Source: Betaproteobacteria bacterium
GTDB taxonomy: Bacteria > Pseudomonadota > Gammaproteobacteria > Burkholderiales > Rhodocyclaceae
DNA length: 36,843 bases
Direction: 5' to 3'
Assembly (NCBI GenBank): GCA_019136545.1
Contig: JAGVUA010000047.1
Coordinates: 1-36,843 of the forward strand
In this document: positions 1 through 6,529 of the stretch, piece by piece
Layout of the letters: every line of letters begins with the position of its first letter
Numbering within the stretch: position 1 is the stretch's first letter
Notes under the pieces: model-generated
What the model was told of the DNA's origin: nothing
The model's input: only the letters and a program-made list of their open reading frames with translations
Database searches by the model: none
Made by a program: the position numbers and the translations under genes

Positions 1-362
1 TTAGTCTGTGAAGTCTGTGAAGACTAAGAAATAGCAGCAAAACCAAGGCTTTTCGGAGCACGGAGTGACCTCGACAGCACGGACTACGTTCCGTGACGCC
101 GACGCCCCTCGGTGACGTGACCTGAGCCTGGCCGAGCGCGTCGGGCGTGGCGATCTACGCGGGGAACGCGGCCGGGGCGTCCTTCCGACCGTGTGCTTCC
201 TGTCCCTCGCGCGCGAGGAGAAGCTCCCGCCGACCCTGGCCGAGCGCGCCGCCTGATCGCACATCAGAGGGTCGGGACCGTCCAAGTCCTTGAGCCGACT
301 GCTTGAACGATGGCGTGCCTGCGCGCGTAAGCACGACACGATCACGCCGTAAGCCACTTTTC
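1..362. other. Gene-poor left edge of the window
   Basis: No convincing gene was found. Bases 3-20 are two tandem copies of AGTCTGTGA. A plus-strand frame is open from about 116 to a TGA at 254-256 and could be the tail of a lost gene, but it has no ATG or GTG in a good context and no recognisable motif. The long minus-strand open frame over this stretch looks like a by-product of high GC. Confidence 0.4.
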
Positions 363-896
363 ATGGAGACGGCGGCCGTGCAGTCCACCCCCAACTCGTT
401 CACGCCCGAGCGGCGCGAGGTGTTCTTCCAGGTCCTGGAGGACACGTGCTCGCCCAAGCAGGCCGCGGCCGCGGCGGGCATCAGCAGGCAGACGGCCTTC
501 TACCACAAGGCCAACGACGTCGAGTTCCGCACCCGGTGGGAGAAGGCGGTCGAGGTGGCCCTCGACTCGCTGCTTGACGAGGCGTACAGGCGCGCGGCGC
601 TCGGGTACGACGAGCCCGTGGTCCACGGCGGCAGGCTCGCCACGGTGAGGGACCCGCAGAGCGGCGAGGAGCGGCCGCTCACGGTGCGTAAGCACAGCGA
701 CAGGCTCTTGGAGGTCCTCCTGAAGTTCCGCTACGGCGAGCAGATGGCGGACAGGCTGCGCGTCAAGGTCGAGGACACGGGGCTGTCGGCCGACGCCCTG
801 CTGGCGATGCCCGCCGACGAGCGCGCCCAGCTGGTGGCGCTGCTCTCCAAGTACAACGCGGCGCGGCCGCACGACGAGGAGCACGACGATGAGTGA
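363..896 (+). CDS. Phage terminase small subunit-like protein
   Basis: The product is about 177 residues. The N-terminal part (residues about 15-50) reads as a helix-turn-helix, with a run of alanines before GISRQTAFYHK, like the DNA-binding part of small terminase subunits and phage HTH proteins. The middle region, with HSDRLLEVLLKFRYGEQ followed by a short charged tail, matches my memory of small-terminase-like proteins in proteobacterial prophages. In a phage such a protein recognises the packaging site and loads DNA onto the large subunit. A TTG at 303 would add 20 residues; I prefer the ATG at 363, but neither has a clear ribosome binding site. Its stop overlaps the ATG of the expected next gene (ATGAGTGA at 889), as in a terminase operon, but that gene is cut off. 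Identity is moderate; an unrelated phage HTH protein is the alternative. Confidence 0.55.
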   Translation: METAAVQSTPNSFTPERREVFFQVLEDTCSPKQAAAAAGISRQTAFYHKANDVEFRTRWEKAVEVALDSLLDEAYRRAALGYDEPVVHGGRLATVRDPQSGEERPLTVRKHSDRLLEVLLKFRYGEQMADRLRVKVEDTGLSADALLAMPADERAQLVALLSKYNAARPHDEEHDDE

Positions 897-1203
897 CAGG
901 CTGGCCGGCCGGGTCCATCAGGATCGCGCGTGCGAGCGCGCCAACGCCGAGGCCGCGCGGCTTCTTCTCGGCCGCTTCGGGCGTCTCGGTGGCTTCGGCC
1001 TTCGGCTCTGCGCGCTGCGCGGTTGCCTTGGGCTTCTTCGGCTGCCCGAACGAGGCCAGGTCGATGTTCTTGTCGGCCGCGACCTGCTCGATCCGGGCGA
1101 CGAGCTTGGTTCGGGTCGCGAAGGTCTTGGGCCCCGCAGGCTTGTCGGCGATCCGGTTGTGCAAGGCCAGCAGGTCCTTGGTGGGCATTTCTTCCAGCTT
1201 CAT
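763..1203 (-). CDS. Phage-type unknown protein with foreign C-terminus
   Basis: The start at 1203 is well supported: GGAG lies a few bases upstream. Residues 1-50 (MKLEEMPTKDLLALHNRIAD onward) form a helical domain, followed by a Lys/Pro/Ala/Glu-rich linker (about 55-83) and the start of a second domain (GLGVGALARAILMDPAG, about 84-100). The second domain resembles one found in many small phage proteins, where it continues for 40 or so more residues. Here, from about residue 101, the frame runs antisense through the terminase-like gene and yields an Arg/Pro/Ala-rich tail with no protein character. The gene is therefore probably 3'-truncated, and only 904-1203 is original. Function unknown. 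Confidence 0.45.
   Translation of the reverse strand: MKLEEMPTKDLLALHNRIADKPAGPKTFATRTKLVARIEQVAADKNIDLASFGQPKKPKATAQRAEPKAEATETPEAAEKKPRGLGVGALARAILMDPAGQPVTHRRAPRRAAAPRCTWRAAPPAGRARRRASPAGRRPTAPCPRP
889..910 (+). pseudogene. Stub of the gene after the small terminase
   Basis: An ATG at 889 overlaps the end of the terminase-like gene, the usual layout before a large terminase subunit. Only about six codons (MSDRLAG) can belong to it. After that the DNA is the 3' part of a gene on the opposite strand. I infer that a large terminase once followed and was lost by the rearrangement at about 895-910; its identity cannot be shown from so few codons. Confidence 0.3.
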
Positions 1204-1329
1204 GGCGTTCTCCTACGTGTTGGTGGGCACGTAGGCATTAGGTCGCGGTTCCCTCAATCCGGGAGCCCCCTCGACGCTGTTCTCAGGCCATCCAACTTGC
1301 TGTCGGCGCGCGAGGGTCCGCAAGCGCAT

Positions 1330-1362
1330 GAAAAAGAAGGGGATGCCCTTGGGACATCCCCT
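1330..1362 (-). terminator. Rho-independent terminator of the minus-strand block
   Basis: On the minus strand, AGGGGATG and CATCCCCT (1355-1362 and 1338-1345 in plus coordinates) form a perfect 8-bp stem around a 9-base loop that can pair further (CCC with GGG). The stem is followed directly by a T-rich run, TTCTTTTT. It lies about 70 bp past the stop at 1429 of the last gene of the block, where a terminator is expected. Confidence 0.75.
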
Positions 1363-1428
1363 CTGAAACACGGCCGGGCCACCCGTTGCCCTCTGCGCAC
1401 CTAACCAACCCGGCCGGGTTTGCTCGGG

Positions 1429-1710
1429 TCAGGCCGGGAGGAAGGCCAAGTGCGCCATTCCCGACCCCAGGGCGTCCGCCCTGCGCTTGGTCTCGCGGTC
1501 GACGTACAGGTCCAGCGCGCGGCAGTAGGGCTGCCCGGCCAGTGCCGCGGCCTCGTCGAACTCCTCGGAGCCGACGGCAACACCGTTGCGGGCCGCGGCG
1601 GCCTCAAGCTCGGGTAACGGGTCGCACCTGTGCTGGATCGCCGCGACCAGGGCCGCGAGTGCCAGCATCGCCGGGTGGCACGGCGGGTAGTGGGCGCGTC
1701 GGTCAGTCAT
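1429..1710 (-). CDS. Hypothetical protein of the phage-like block
   Basis: A 93-residue product, mostly helical by composition, with no motif I recognise. The centre carries an acidic, Ala-rich stretch (SEEFDEAAALAGQPY). The ATG at 1710 overlaps the stop of the preceding gene by 8 bp, so translation is probably coupled. It is the last gene before the intrinsic terminator at 1330-1362. Small genes in such positions in prophages are often structural accessories or regulators, but nothing here decides. Confidence 0.5.
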   Translation of the reverse strand: MTDRRAHYPPCHPAMLALAALVAAIQHRCDPLPELEAAAARNGVAVGSEEFDEAAALAGQPYCRALDLYVDRETKRRADALGSGMAHLAFLPA

Positions 1711-2428
1711 CGCCGTCGCCCCCGATCAGGTCGTGGTCGATGTCCCGCTCGCGCATGGCGAGCTGCACCGAGCCGAGCGGGTTGGACTTGCCGGCGTACC
1801 AGGCGCGGATCGCGACCAGGATGCCCTGGAGGCGCGCGTCGCCCAGCTTGATGTACTCCTGCACCTTCAGGAAGTCGTCCTGCCTCATCGCCGTCGCCAG
1901 CTCCGCCGGGCCGACCGGGCGGTCCTTGCTGGGCATGCGGTCGATCAGGGACAGCACGGCGGAGGCCAAGGCCACGTTGCGCGTGCCGACGGCGACCTGG
2001 GCCATGTGGCCGAGCTCGGCGGGGCCGGCGTGCTGGAGCTGCTGGAGGTACTCGGTGCGCTTCGGGTCGCCCAGGGCCGCGCGGGCCAGGACCTTCGCCG
2101 GGGAGTCGTAGAACTGGCGCTGGCCGATCAGTTGGGCGTGCGGCGCGCCGGCCTCCTTCATGATCTTGTCCAGCTCGGCCTTGGAGTTGTCCTTGATCTC
2201 GCGGACGCTGGCGAGCGTCTCGTGCTCGGCGAAGCGCGCCACGTCGGCCATGCCGATGCCGGGGGCGCTCTTCCAGCGCGCGGCGATCTGCTGCTTGCGG
2301 GTCGCGATGTCCTTGTTCAGCAGCTCGATCGCGGCGAGGGTGCGCTTGTGCAGCAGGTCGAGGGTCGAGGCGAGCTCGCCGATCTGCTGGGTGCTGAGGA
2401 GGGGGGTGTCGCTGAGTTCGATCTTCAT
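1703..2428 (-). CDS. Hypothetical coiled-coil-like protein of the block
   Basis: The likely start is the ATG at 2428 (MKIELSDTPLLS), giving 241 residues; the longer open frame upstream has no protein character. Residues about 10-60 look like a long helix with coiled-coil spacing (IGELASTLDLLHKRTLAAI, then a Lys/Gln-rich stretch). The remainder is also helical, rich in Ala, Lys and Glu, with no catalytic motif. No signal peptide or membrane segment is visible. It is followed by the 93-residue gene with an 8-bp overlap. I do not recognise the family; a phage morphogenesis or DNA-associated protein would fit the context but is unproven. Confidence 0.55.
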   Translation of the reverse strand: MKIELSDTPLLSTQQIGELASTLDLLHKRTLAAIELLNKDIATRKQQIAARWKSAPGIGMADVARFAEHETLASVREIKDNSKAELDKIMKEAGAPHAQLIGQRQFYDSPAKVLARAALGDPKRTEYLQQLQHAGPAELGHMAQVAVGTRNVALASAVLSLIDRMPSKDRPVGPAELATAMRQDDFLKVQEYIKLGDARLQGILVAIRAWYAGKSNPLGSVQLAMRERDIDHDLIGGDGDD

Positions 2429-2653
2429 TGCTCGTGTGCTCCGGTGGGTTGTGGTCCTCCGGTCGCCTGTCACGAGCGCATCCCCGGCCTCGGGGTGGTC
2501 TGCGCGCCAATGCGCTGACCGGATGCGTTCAATGTGTCGGGGTGCGCTGGCCGCGAACGCCATCGTTTCCCGGACGTGTTTCCCTCGAAGCTGCCGCCGT
2601 CACTGCGGCTTGCGAATCATGGGCTTGGCCTCGCAGCGCCCACCGATGGATTG
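2429..2653. other. Spacer inside the phage-like block
   Basis: A 225-bp GC-rich gap between two minus-strand genes. No gene, clear promoter or hairpin with a T-run was seen. A promoter for the gene starting at 2428 may lie here. Confidence 0.3.
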
Positions 2654-3097
2654 TCAGGCGTCCCAGTCGGGACGCGGCCCGGTCGGCATGCCCCCGGCCC
2701 CGCCGCAGTCCAGGCACATGCGGGCGCGGGCCACGTCCTCGGAGAAGTGGGACCGCCCGCAGCACATGCAGCGGAGCCAGCCGACCCGGCGCACGACCCT
2801 GGGCGGGTCGTAGTTGGGGTCCATCACGGGGGCGCGTCGCGCGCCGCCGTCGTTCGGCCACCGCTCGGGCTCGGTGAGGGGCCTTGCGATGCGCCTGTCC
2901 TCGGGCGTCAGCTCCCGCCGGCCGGGCGTCGCACCGAGCCAGCGGTAGTCGGGCCACCTGTCGGAGTGGCACCGGACCGACACACCGTTGGGGCTGAGGC
3001 CGAGCGCCTGGGCCGCCTGCCTGGCGGAGGGGTATCGCACCCCGCCCACCTCGACGGCGACCGCGTGCCCGTTAGTGCCCCCGGTTGACGCTGCCAT
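2654..3097 (-). CDS. Small zinc-ribbon protein of the block
   Basis: A 147-residue product. Residues about 18-55 (RYPSARQAAQALGLSPNGVSVR and what follows) resemble the modular DNA-binding repeat that accompanies phage and intron-borne HNH endonucleases: a short strand, an Ala-rich helix, then a second helix. The C-terminal part has two CxxC pairs, Cys110/Cys113 and Cys128/Cys131, which should bind one zinc. There is no HNH or GIY-YIG catalytic motif. The start at 3097 overlaps the end of the upstream gene by 26 bp. A DNA-binding regulator or an orphan piece of a homing-endonuclease-like protein are the two readings. Confidence 0.5.
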   Translation of the reverse strand: MAASTGGTNGHAVAVEVGGVRYPSARQAAQALGLSPNGVSVRCHSDRWPDYRWLGATPGRRELTPEDRRIARPLTEPERWPNDGGARRAPVMDPNYDPPRVVRRVGWLRCMCCGRSHFSEDVARARMCLDCGGAGGMPTGPRPDWDA

Positions 3098-3353
3098 GCT
3101 CGCGCCGCGCCTCGTACTCCAGCGACATGCGCTCCCACTCGTCCGCGTCCAGGCGCGGCACCGGGCCGAGGCAGGTCATCTCGCTGCGGCGGGCCAGGGC
3201 GTCGCGCCCGCCCATCGCCTCGACGGCATCAGGTGCCGTGTCGTGGATCGCGCCCAGCATGACCTCGATCTGCTCCGCCTTGGCCAGGGCCTCGGCGACG
3301 CTCAAGCGTTTCTCGACGCGATGTCGCACCAGGACGCGGGGATCAGCGTTCAT
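3072..3353 (-). CDS. Hypothetical protein of the phage-like block
   Basis: A 93-residue protein with no motif I recognise. It is charged and helical at the N-terminus (VEKRLSVAEALAKAEQIEVML) and Arg/Glu-rich at the C-terminus. Its ATG overlaps the stop of the upstream gene as ATGA at 3350-3353, a sign of translational coupling, and its own 3' end overlaps the zinc-ribbon gene by 26 bp. Such tight packing supports it being a real gene. Confidence 0.5.
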   Translation of the reverse strand: MNADPRVLVRHRVEKRLSVAEALAKAEQIEVMLGAIHDTAPDAVEAMGGRDALARRSEMTCLGPVPRLDADEWERMSLEYEARREHGSVNRGH

Positions 3354-3850
3354 GCAACACCCCTGAACGCCCGCGCGAGCGCGGCCTGGTAGCGCGCCTC
3401 ACGCTTCAGCCACCGCGTCACGGTGTCCTGCTCACGGCGGCGGAACTCCTGCAGCGCCTGGGTGGCCTTCGTGACCGCGGCTTCCGCGCGCTGCGCCGGC
3501 TGTCCCCAGCCGTGATCCGTGAAATAGGCCTCCGCGGCGCGCTTCATCCAGTCCTTGCCGAACAGCGCTTCGAGCGCGATGTATGCGCGGAGGTGCTTGC
3601 CAGCATCACCGGGCAACTCCTCTCTCTCGGACACGTCGTACACCAGCCCGAAGGTGTCCTCGCCCAGCTCATCGACGCAGAACTCGCGCAGGGCTTTCGG
3701 CGTGCCCTTTCCCTGCATGATGCCGACATGGGCGCAGGCTGCGCGGACTCCGCTGGTGAGCGCCAGCTCCATGCCGACCAGCTTCCAGTGCTTCTCGTTC
3801 GCGGCCACCAAGTCCATCACGTTCGCGGCCTTCTTTGCTTCGTTTTCCAT
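3350..3850 (-). CDS. Hypothetical protein, first gene of the block
   Basis: A 166-residue soluble protein. The start at 3850 is well supported: GGAG sits about 8 bases upstream. The sequence is helical throughout, with a Lys/Arg/Gln-rich C-terminal helix (residues about 125-160) that may be a coiled coil. No family is recognised. It is the promoter-proximal gene of a minus-strand run of five genes that ends at the terminator at 1330-1362. The 117 bp upstream separate it from the integrase fragment. Confidence 0.55.
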   Translation of the reverse strand: MENEAKKAANVMDLVAANEKHWKLVGMELALTSGVRAACAHVGIMQGKGTPKALREFCVDELGEDTFGLVYDVSEREELPGDAGKHLRAYIALEALFGKDWMKRAAEAYFTDHGWGQPAQRAEAAVTKATQALQEFRRREQDTVTRWLKREARYQAALARAFRGVA

Positions 3851-3967
3851 CTCTAATCTCCAGATCGGTTAAGTGGGTGCCGGGCGTCCCCGGCATCCCA
3901 AACGTCATCGCGATGTGGATCCAGTGTCGGATGCGCCGATCGAGAGCGCCATAAACGTTTGCGGGCG

Positions 3968-4690
3968 CTACGCGGAACCGCATTCGTTTGTTGACGGCGC
4001 TTTGGCGGGCGTGGTTGCGAGGCGTGGCGGCCACTCGCCCTCGGTCCATTCGAGGCCGAGCTGTTCGAGGATGTAGCGCGACGCCGTCTCCTGGTGCTTT
4101 CGCAGGTGCTCGGGTCCGACGTGGATGTAGCCCATCGTGACGTTGCTCGCCGCGTGGTTGAGCAGGTACTTCAGCTCAAGCAGCGGGACACCGGCCTGCA
4201 CGGCGAGCGTGGCGAACGTGTGCCGCAGGGCGTGGCCCGTCAGTCCGTCCAGCTCGTGCTGCGCGACCTCGGCGACGTGGCCCGACTTCGACTCGGCGGG
4301 GAACAGCCACGGCGTCTTGCGGTGGAGGCGCGGGTTCTCCTCGACGCGGCGGCCGAGCAGGTCGGCGAGCGGCCCGGACAGCGGCAGGTCGAACGCTCGG
4401 GTCGATCCGCCCTTGGGCTTGGGCACATGCAGTCGCCCGGAGGCGAGGTCCAGGTCGGATGCGCGGGCCTCGCAGGCCGAGGTGCGCCGCATGCCCGTGA
4501 GCACCATGAACAGGTGCAGGTCCCGCCGCACCGGGTGGAGGCCGAGCACCGCCTTGCCCCACGCCTTCAGCCTGTCCGTCGGCGCGTCCACCTTGCGCCG
4601 CCGCAGCCCGTGGTAGTCCACGTTCCCGCAGGGGTTCGGCGGCAGGTCCGGGTGCTCGCGCAGGCCGCGGTTGTACACGGCGCGTTCCAT
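3968..4690 (-). pseudogene. Tyrosine recombinase, N-terminal half lost
   Basis: This encodes the catalytic domain of a phage-type tyrosine integrase. In the fragment the catalytic set is visible: Arg68 (LTGMRR), a Lys in the beta-hairpin region near residue 93, His153/Arg156 (GHALRH), His179 (LLNHA) and nucleophile Tyr188 (GYIH). Full-length integrases have 100-170 residues before this, for the arm-binding and core-binding domains; here only about 60 residues precede the first Arg. The upstream DNA runs at once into the stop codon of an unrelated gene (4700), so the 5' part was removed. The apparent ATG at 4690 may be an internal codon. Without its core-binding domain it is unlikely to recombine DNA on its own. 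Confidence 0.75.
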
Positions 4691-4699
4691 GATCGAGAG

Positions 4700-5542
4700 T
4701 CAGGCTTGGCGCAACGCCGTCGCGTGCTCACGGACATAGGTTGCCAGGGAACGAGGAGGTTTTCCCGTCAGAAGCTGCACATGGTCAGTGACCGCAGCCG
4801 TCCATCCCTCCCGAACCGGATGGAAGATGGACGCCAGGAAGCTGGCGTAGTCGCCAGGGACGCCTGCGCCGATGAGCATCCCGATGAATGTCTGGTCGTC
4901 GATGGGAGTGTAGGCGATCGGTTTGCAGATCACCTCAGACAGGATCTGTGCCGCCTTTGCATAGCTGACCGCCTCTGGTCCTGTCAGGTTGAAGGCTTGG
5001 CCATCGAAGCGGTTCGTCGTCAGCGCGGCGGCGGCGCTTTCAGCGATGTCGCGCACGTCGATAAAGCTCGACTGTCCCTCGGCAGCTGGCACGGCGATCT
5101 GGCCGTGGTCGATTCCCGCCTTCCAGAAGGTATGGAAGTTGTCGGAGAACCAGTTGGGACGCAGGATCACGAAAGGCGTGCCCGACTTCTCCAGGGCGAT
5201 CTCCACTTGGCGATAGGGGATGGAGTCATCGGCATCCACGCCGAACGCACTCTGGAACACCACCTTCACGTGGCGCTCGGCAGCCGCCTGAATCACGGGC
5301 AGCAACAGTTCCTTCGAATTCACGTACCCAGTGGGAAGCATGACATAGGCACGATCAACACCTTCGAATGCCGCAGGGAAAGTCTCGGGACGGGCGTAGT
5401 CGAAGACCACGGATTCTGCACCTGCCACAGGTTTGGCCGAGCGGGAGGCGGCCTTGACCTGCTGACCCTGACGCAGCAGAGTCTGAACGAGGGGTTGGCC
5501 TACATTGCCGGTGGCGCCGAGTACGAGGATCTTATGGGACAT
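4700..5542 (-). CDS. NmrA-family NAD(P)-binding oxidoreductase
   Basis: A 280-residue atypical short-chain dehydrogenase of the NmrA / quinone oxidoreductase 2-like type. The N-terminus has the Rossmann signature GATGNVG (about residues 9-15) after a hydrophobic strand (KILVL). Family members reduce quinones or act as redox sensors; the substrate cannot be read from the sequence. The catalytic Tyr-xxx-Lys of classical dehydrogenases is not evident, as is usual in this family. The start at 5542 has AGGAG a few bases upstream. It is divergent from an HxlR regulator across an intergenic region with paired inverted repeats, so HxlR probably controls it, as in other HxlR/NmrA pairs that answer electrophile or quinone stress. 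GC content looks lower than in flanking genes, suggesting separate acquisition. Confidence 0.8.
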   Translation of the reverse strand: MSHKILVLGATGNVGQPLVQTLLRQGQQVKAASRSAKPVAGAESVVFDYARPETFPAAFEGVDRAYVMLPTGYVNSKELLLPVIQAAAERHVKVVFQSAFGVDADDSIPYRQVEIALEKSGTPFVILRPNWFSDNFHTFWKAGIDHGQIAVPAAEGQSSFIDVRDIAESAAAALTTNRFDGQAFNLTGPEAVSYAKAAQILSEVICKPIAYTPIDDQTFIGMLIGAGVPGDYASFLASIFHPVREGWTAAVTDHVQLLTGKPPRSLATYVREHATALRQA

Positions 5543-5558
5543 GGAAAAAACTCCTTTT

Positions 5559-5656
5559 GTGGTTACTAAAAGAAACTAGGTGGCCAAATGTAATCAAGGA
5601 TAAAATTTGGCGCAAGAAGGCACTTTTTTGTGACCTAGTTTCTTTTCAGTAACCAC
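5559..5656. promoter_or_regulatory. Divergent HxlR operator candidates
   Basis: Bases 5561-5581 (GGTTACTAAAAGAAACTAG plus GT) reappear as a reverse complement at 5633-5654 with one extra base; the match extends to 5559-5581 and 5633-5656. One arm lies just upstream of each divergent gene, the expected layout for a dimeric repressor that shuts both its own gene and its target. HxlR/YodB regulators bind AT-rich imperfect dyads at such places. I infer that these are its operators; core promoter boxes could not be placed with confidence. Confidence 0.65.
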
Positions 5657-5679
5657 CTGCCGTCACGGAGGCCATGAAC

Positions 5680-6060
5680 ATGCAACAACCCTACAACGTC
5701 TATGAAGATCGATGCCCCACTCGCCAAGTGCTTGATCGTCTGGCCGACAAGTGGGCTCTGCTGATCCTCGACCGTCTCCAGGGCGCGCCCGTGCGATTCA
5801 ATCAGTTGCGCCGCGACATCCAGGGCATCTCACAAAAGGTGCTGTCCCAGACGCTGAAGAAACTCGAACGCGATGGCCTGCTGTCTCGCAGCGTCTTCGC
5901 GACGGTGCCGGTGACCGTGGAGTACGCATTGACGGATCTCGGTCAATCGCTGATTCAGACCGTTTCTACCTTTGCGCATTGGGCTGAGCAGCACATGGAC
6001 GCCGTACTGCTTGCGCAGGTCAAGTACGACGAAGGTGCAGCCTCGACTTCTGGCGCGTGA
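5680..6060 (+). CDS. HxlR-family transcriptional regulator
   Basis: A winged helix-turn-helix protein of 126 residues (128 if started at the ATG at 5674). GGAGG at 5667-5671 is 8 bases from the ATG at 5680 but only 2 from the one at 5674, so I prefer 5680. The family hallmarks are present: an N-terminal Cys (residue about 12, in YEDRCPTR), DKWALLILDRLQ, then GISQKVLSQTLKKLERDGLLSR as recognition helix and wing. In YodB-type members this Cys senses electrophiles and quinones, and here it is conserved. It is divergent from the NmrA-type gene and probably represses both genes through the inverted repeats between them. HxlR and NmrA-type genes often travel together. Confidence 0.85.
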   Translation: MQQPYNVYEDRCPTRQVLDRLADKWALLILDRLQGAPVRFNQLRRDIQGISQKVLSQTLKKLERDGLLSRSVFATVPVTVEYALTDLGQSLIQTVSTFAHWAEQHMDAVLLAQVKYDEGAASTSGA

Positions 6061-6529
6061 GCGATCATTGACGCTCAAGGGGGCCGGGCTTTGCACCGCA
6101 ACTCGTGCCTACGGGCGACTCGAAGGTTTCCCGATCCCAGCAGCCATACCAGTTGATGAACCGTCGACGCCGACGGTGGAGAAACCGTGTGCTGCCCCAA
6201 TCGTCGTGCTGCCCCTATAAAGAGTTTTTGTCGTTCTTTCTTTTTGTTTTCCCTCAATAATGCTCTTGGTAGTCATTATGTTGGGATTTCTTACAGTCTG
6301 TGGCTCTTGTCGTTTGGATTGAAAAGGCAAGTAATTGTTAAATAAATATATTCTTCTACTGGCACCGTCCGTGCTTTGTTGTCGTCCAGTAAAGCCAATG
6401 GTGAGTTTTCCGAAAAATAAAAAGAGGTTTGGGCCGAATTAGATGCCTTTTCGCGGGTACTGATCCGGTTTCGATGCGATAGATTGAGTCAGGCCTCGAA
6501 AGCGTCGTGAAAGTTGTTCGGGAGGGAAG
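6061..6529. other. AT-rich intergenic gap
   Basis: A 469-bp gap. Bases 6061-6210 are of average GC with no recognisable gene; a short plus frame ends at about 6220 but has no family features. Bases about 6215-6480 are much richer in A and T than the rest of the window, with T-runs at 6226-6250. The gap separates the acquired segment from chromosomal genes and holds the sigma-54-like site described separately. No intact insertion sequence was seen. Confidence 0.5.
6359..6375 (+). promoter_or_regulatory. Possible sigma-54 promoter
   Basis: The sequence CTGGCACCGTCCGTGCT has the TGGCAC of the -24 element and TGC-T of the -12 element, with the GG and GC dinucleotides at the required spacing. Two of the less conserved positions differ from consensus. 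Transcription would start near 6386, about 145 bases before the HDOD kinase gene. No upstream activator site was identified, and a chance match in AT-rich DNA is possible. Confidence 0.4.

Larger units (their letters stand above)
1..4690. mobile_element. Prophage or integrative element remnant
   Basis: This stretch holds a small-terminase-like gene, a run of small unknown genes packed on the minus strand with overlapping starts and stops, and a tyrosine integrase fragment at its right edge. That is phage or integrative-element content. The element is damaged: the terminase operon breaks after the first codons of the next gene (near 895-910), and the integrase has no N-terminal half and abuts an unrelated gene. 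The left boundary is not visible because the window starts inside the element. No capsid, tail, replication or lysis gene is present, so it cannot be a functional phage as seen. Calling it a prophage is inference from the terminase-like gene and integrase; a plasmid-borne or integrative-conjugative origin is possible. Confidence 0.6.

Noticed and set aside
1-357. Long open frames on both strands at the left edge
   Set aside because: Arg/Ser/Pro-rich translations with no domain, no ribosome binding site and overlap with the terminase-like gene; typical shadow frames in high-GC DNA.
889-1404. 171-residue plus-strand frame after the terminase-like gene
   Set aside because: It runs antisense to the better supported minus-strand gene at 1203 and its translation is Leu/Gly/Arg-rich with no domain; only its first codons may be real.
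6075-6330. Transposase or IS remnant after the HxlR gene
   Set aside because: No DDE motif, terminal inverted repeat or target duplication was seen; the translations could not be tied to a family.
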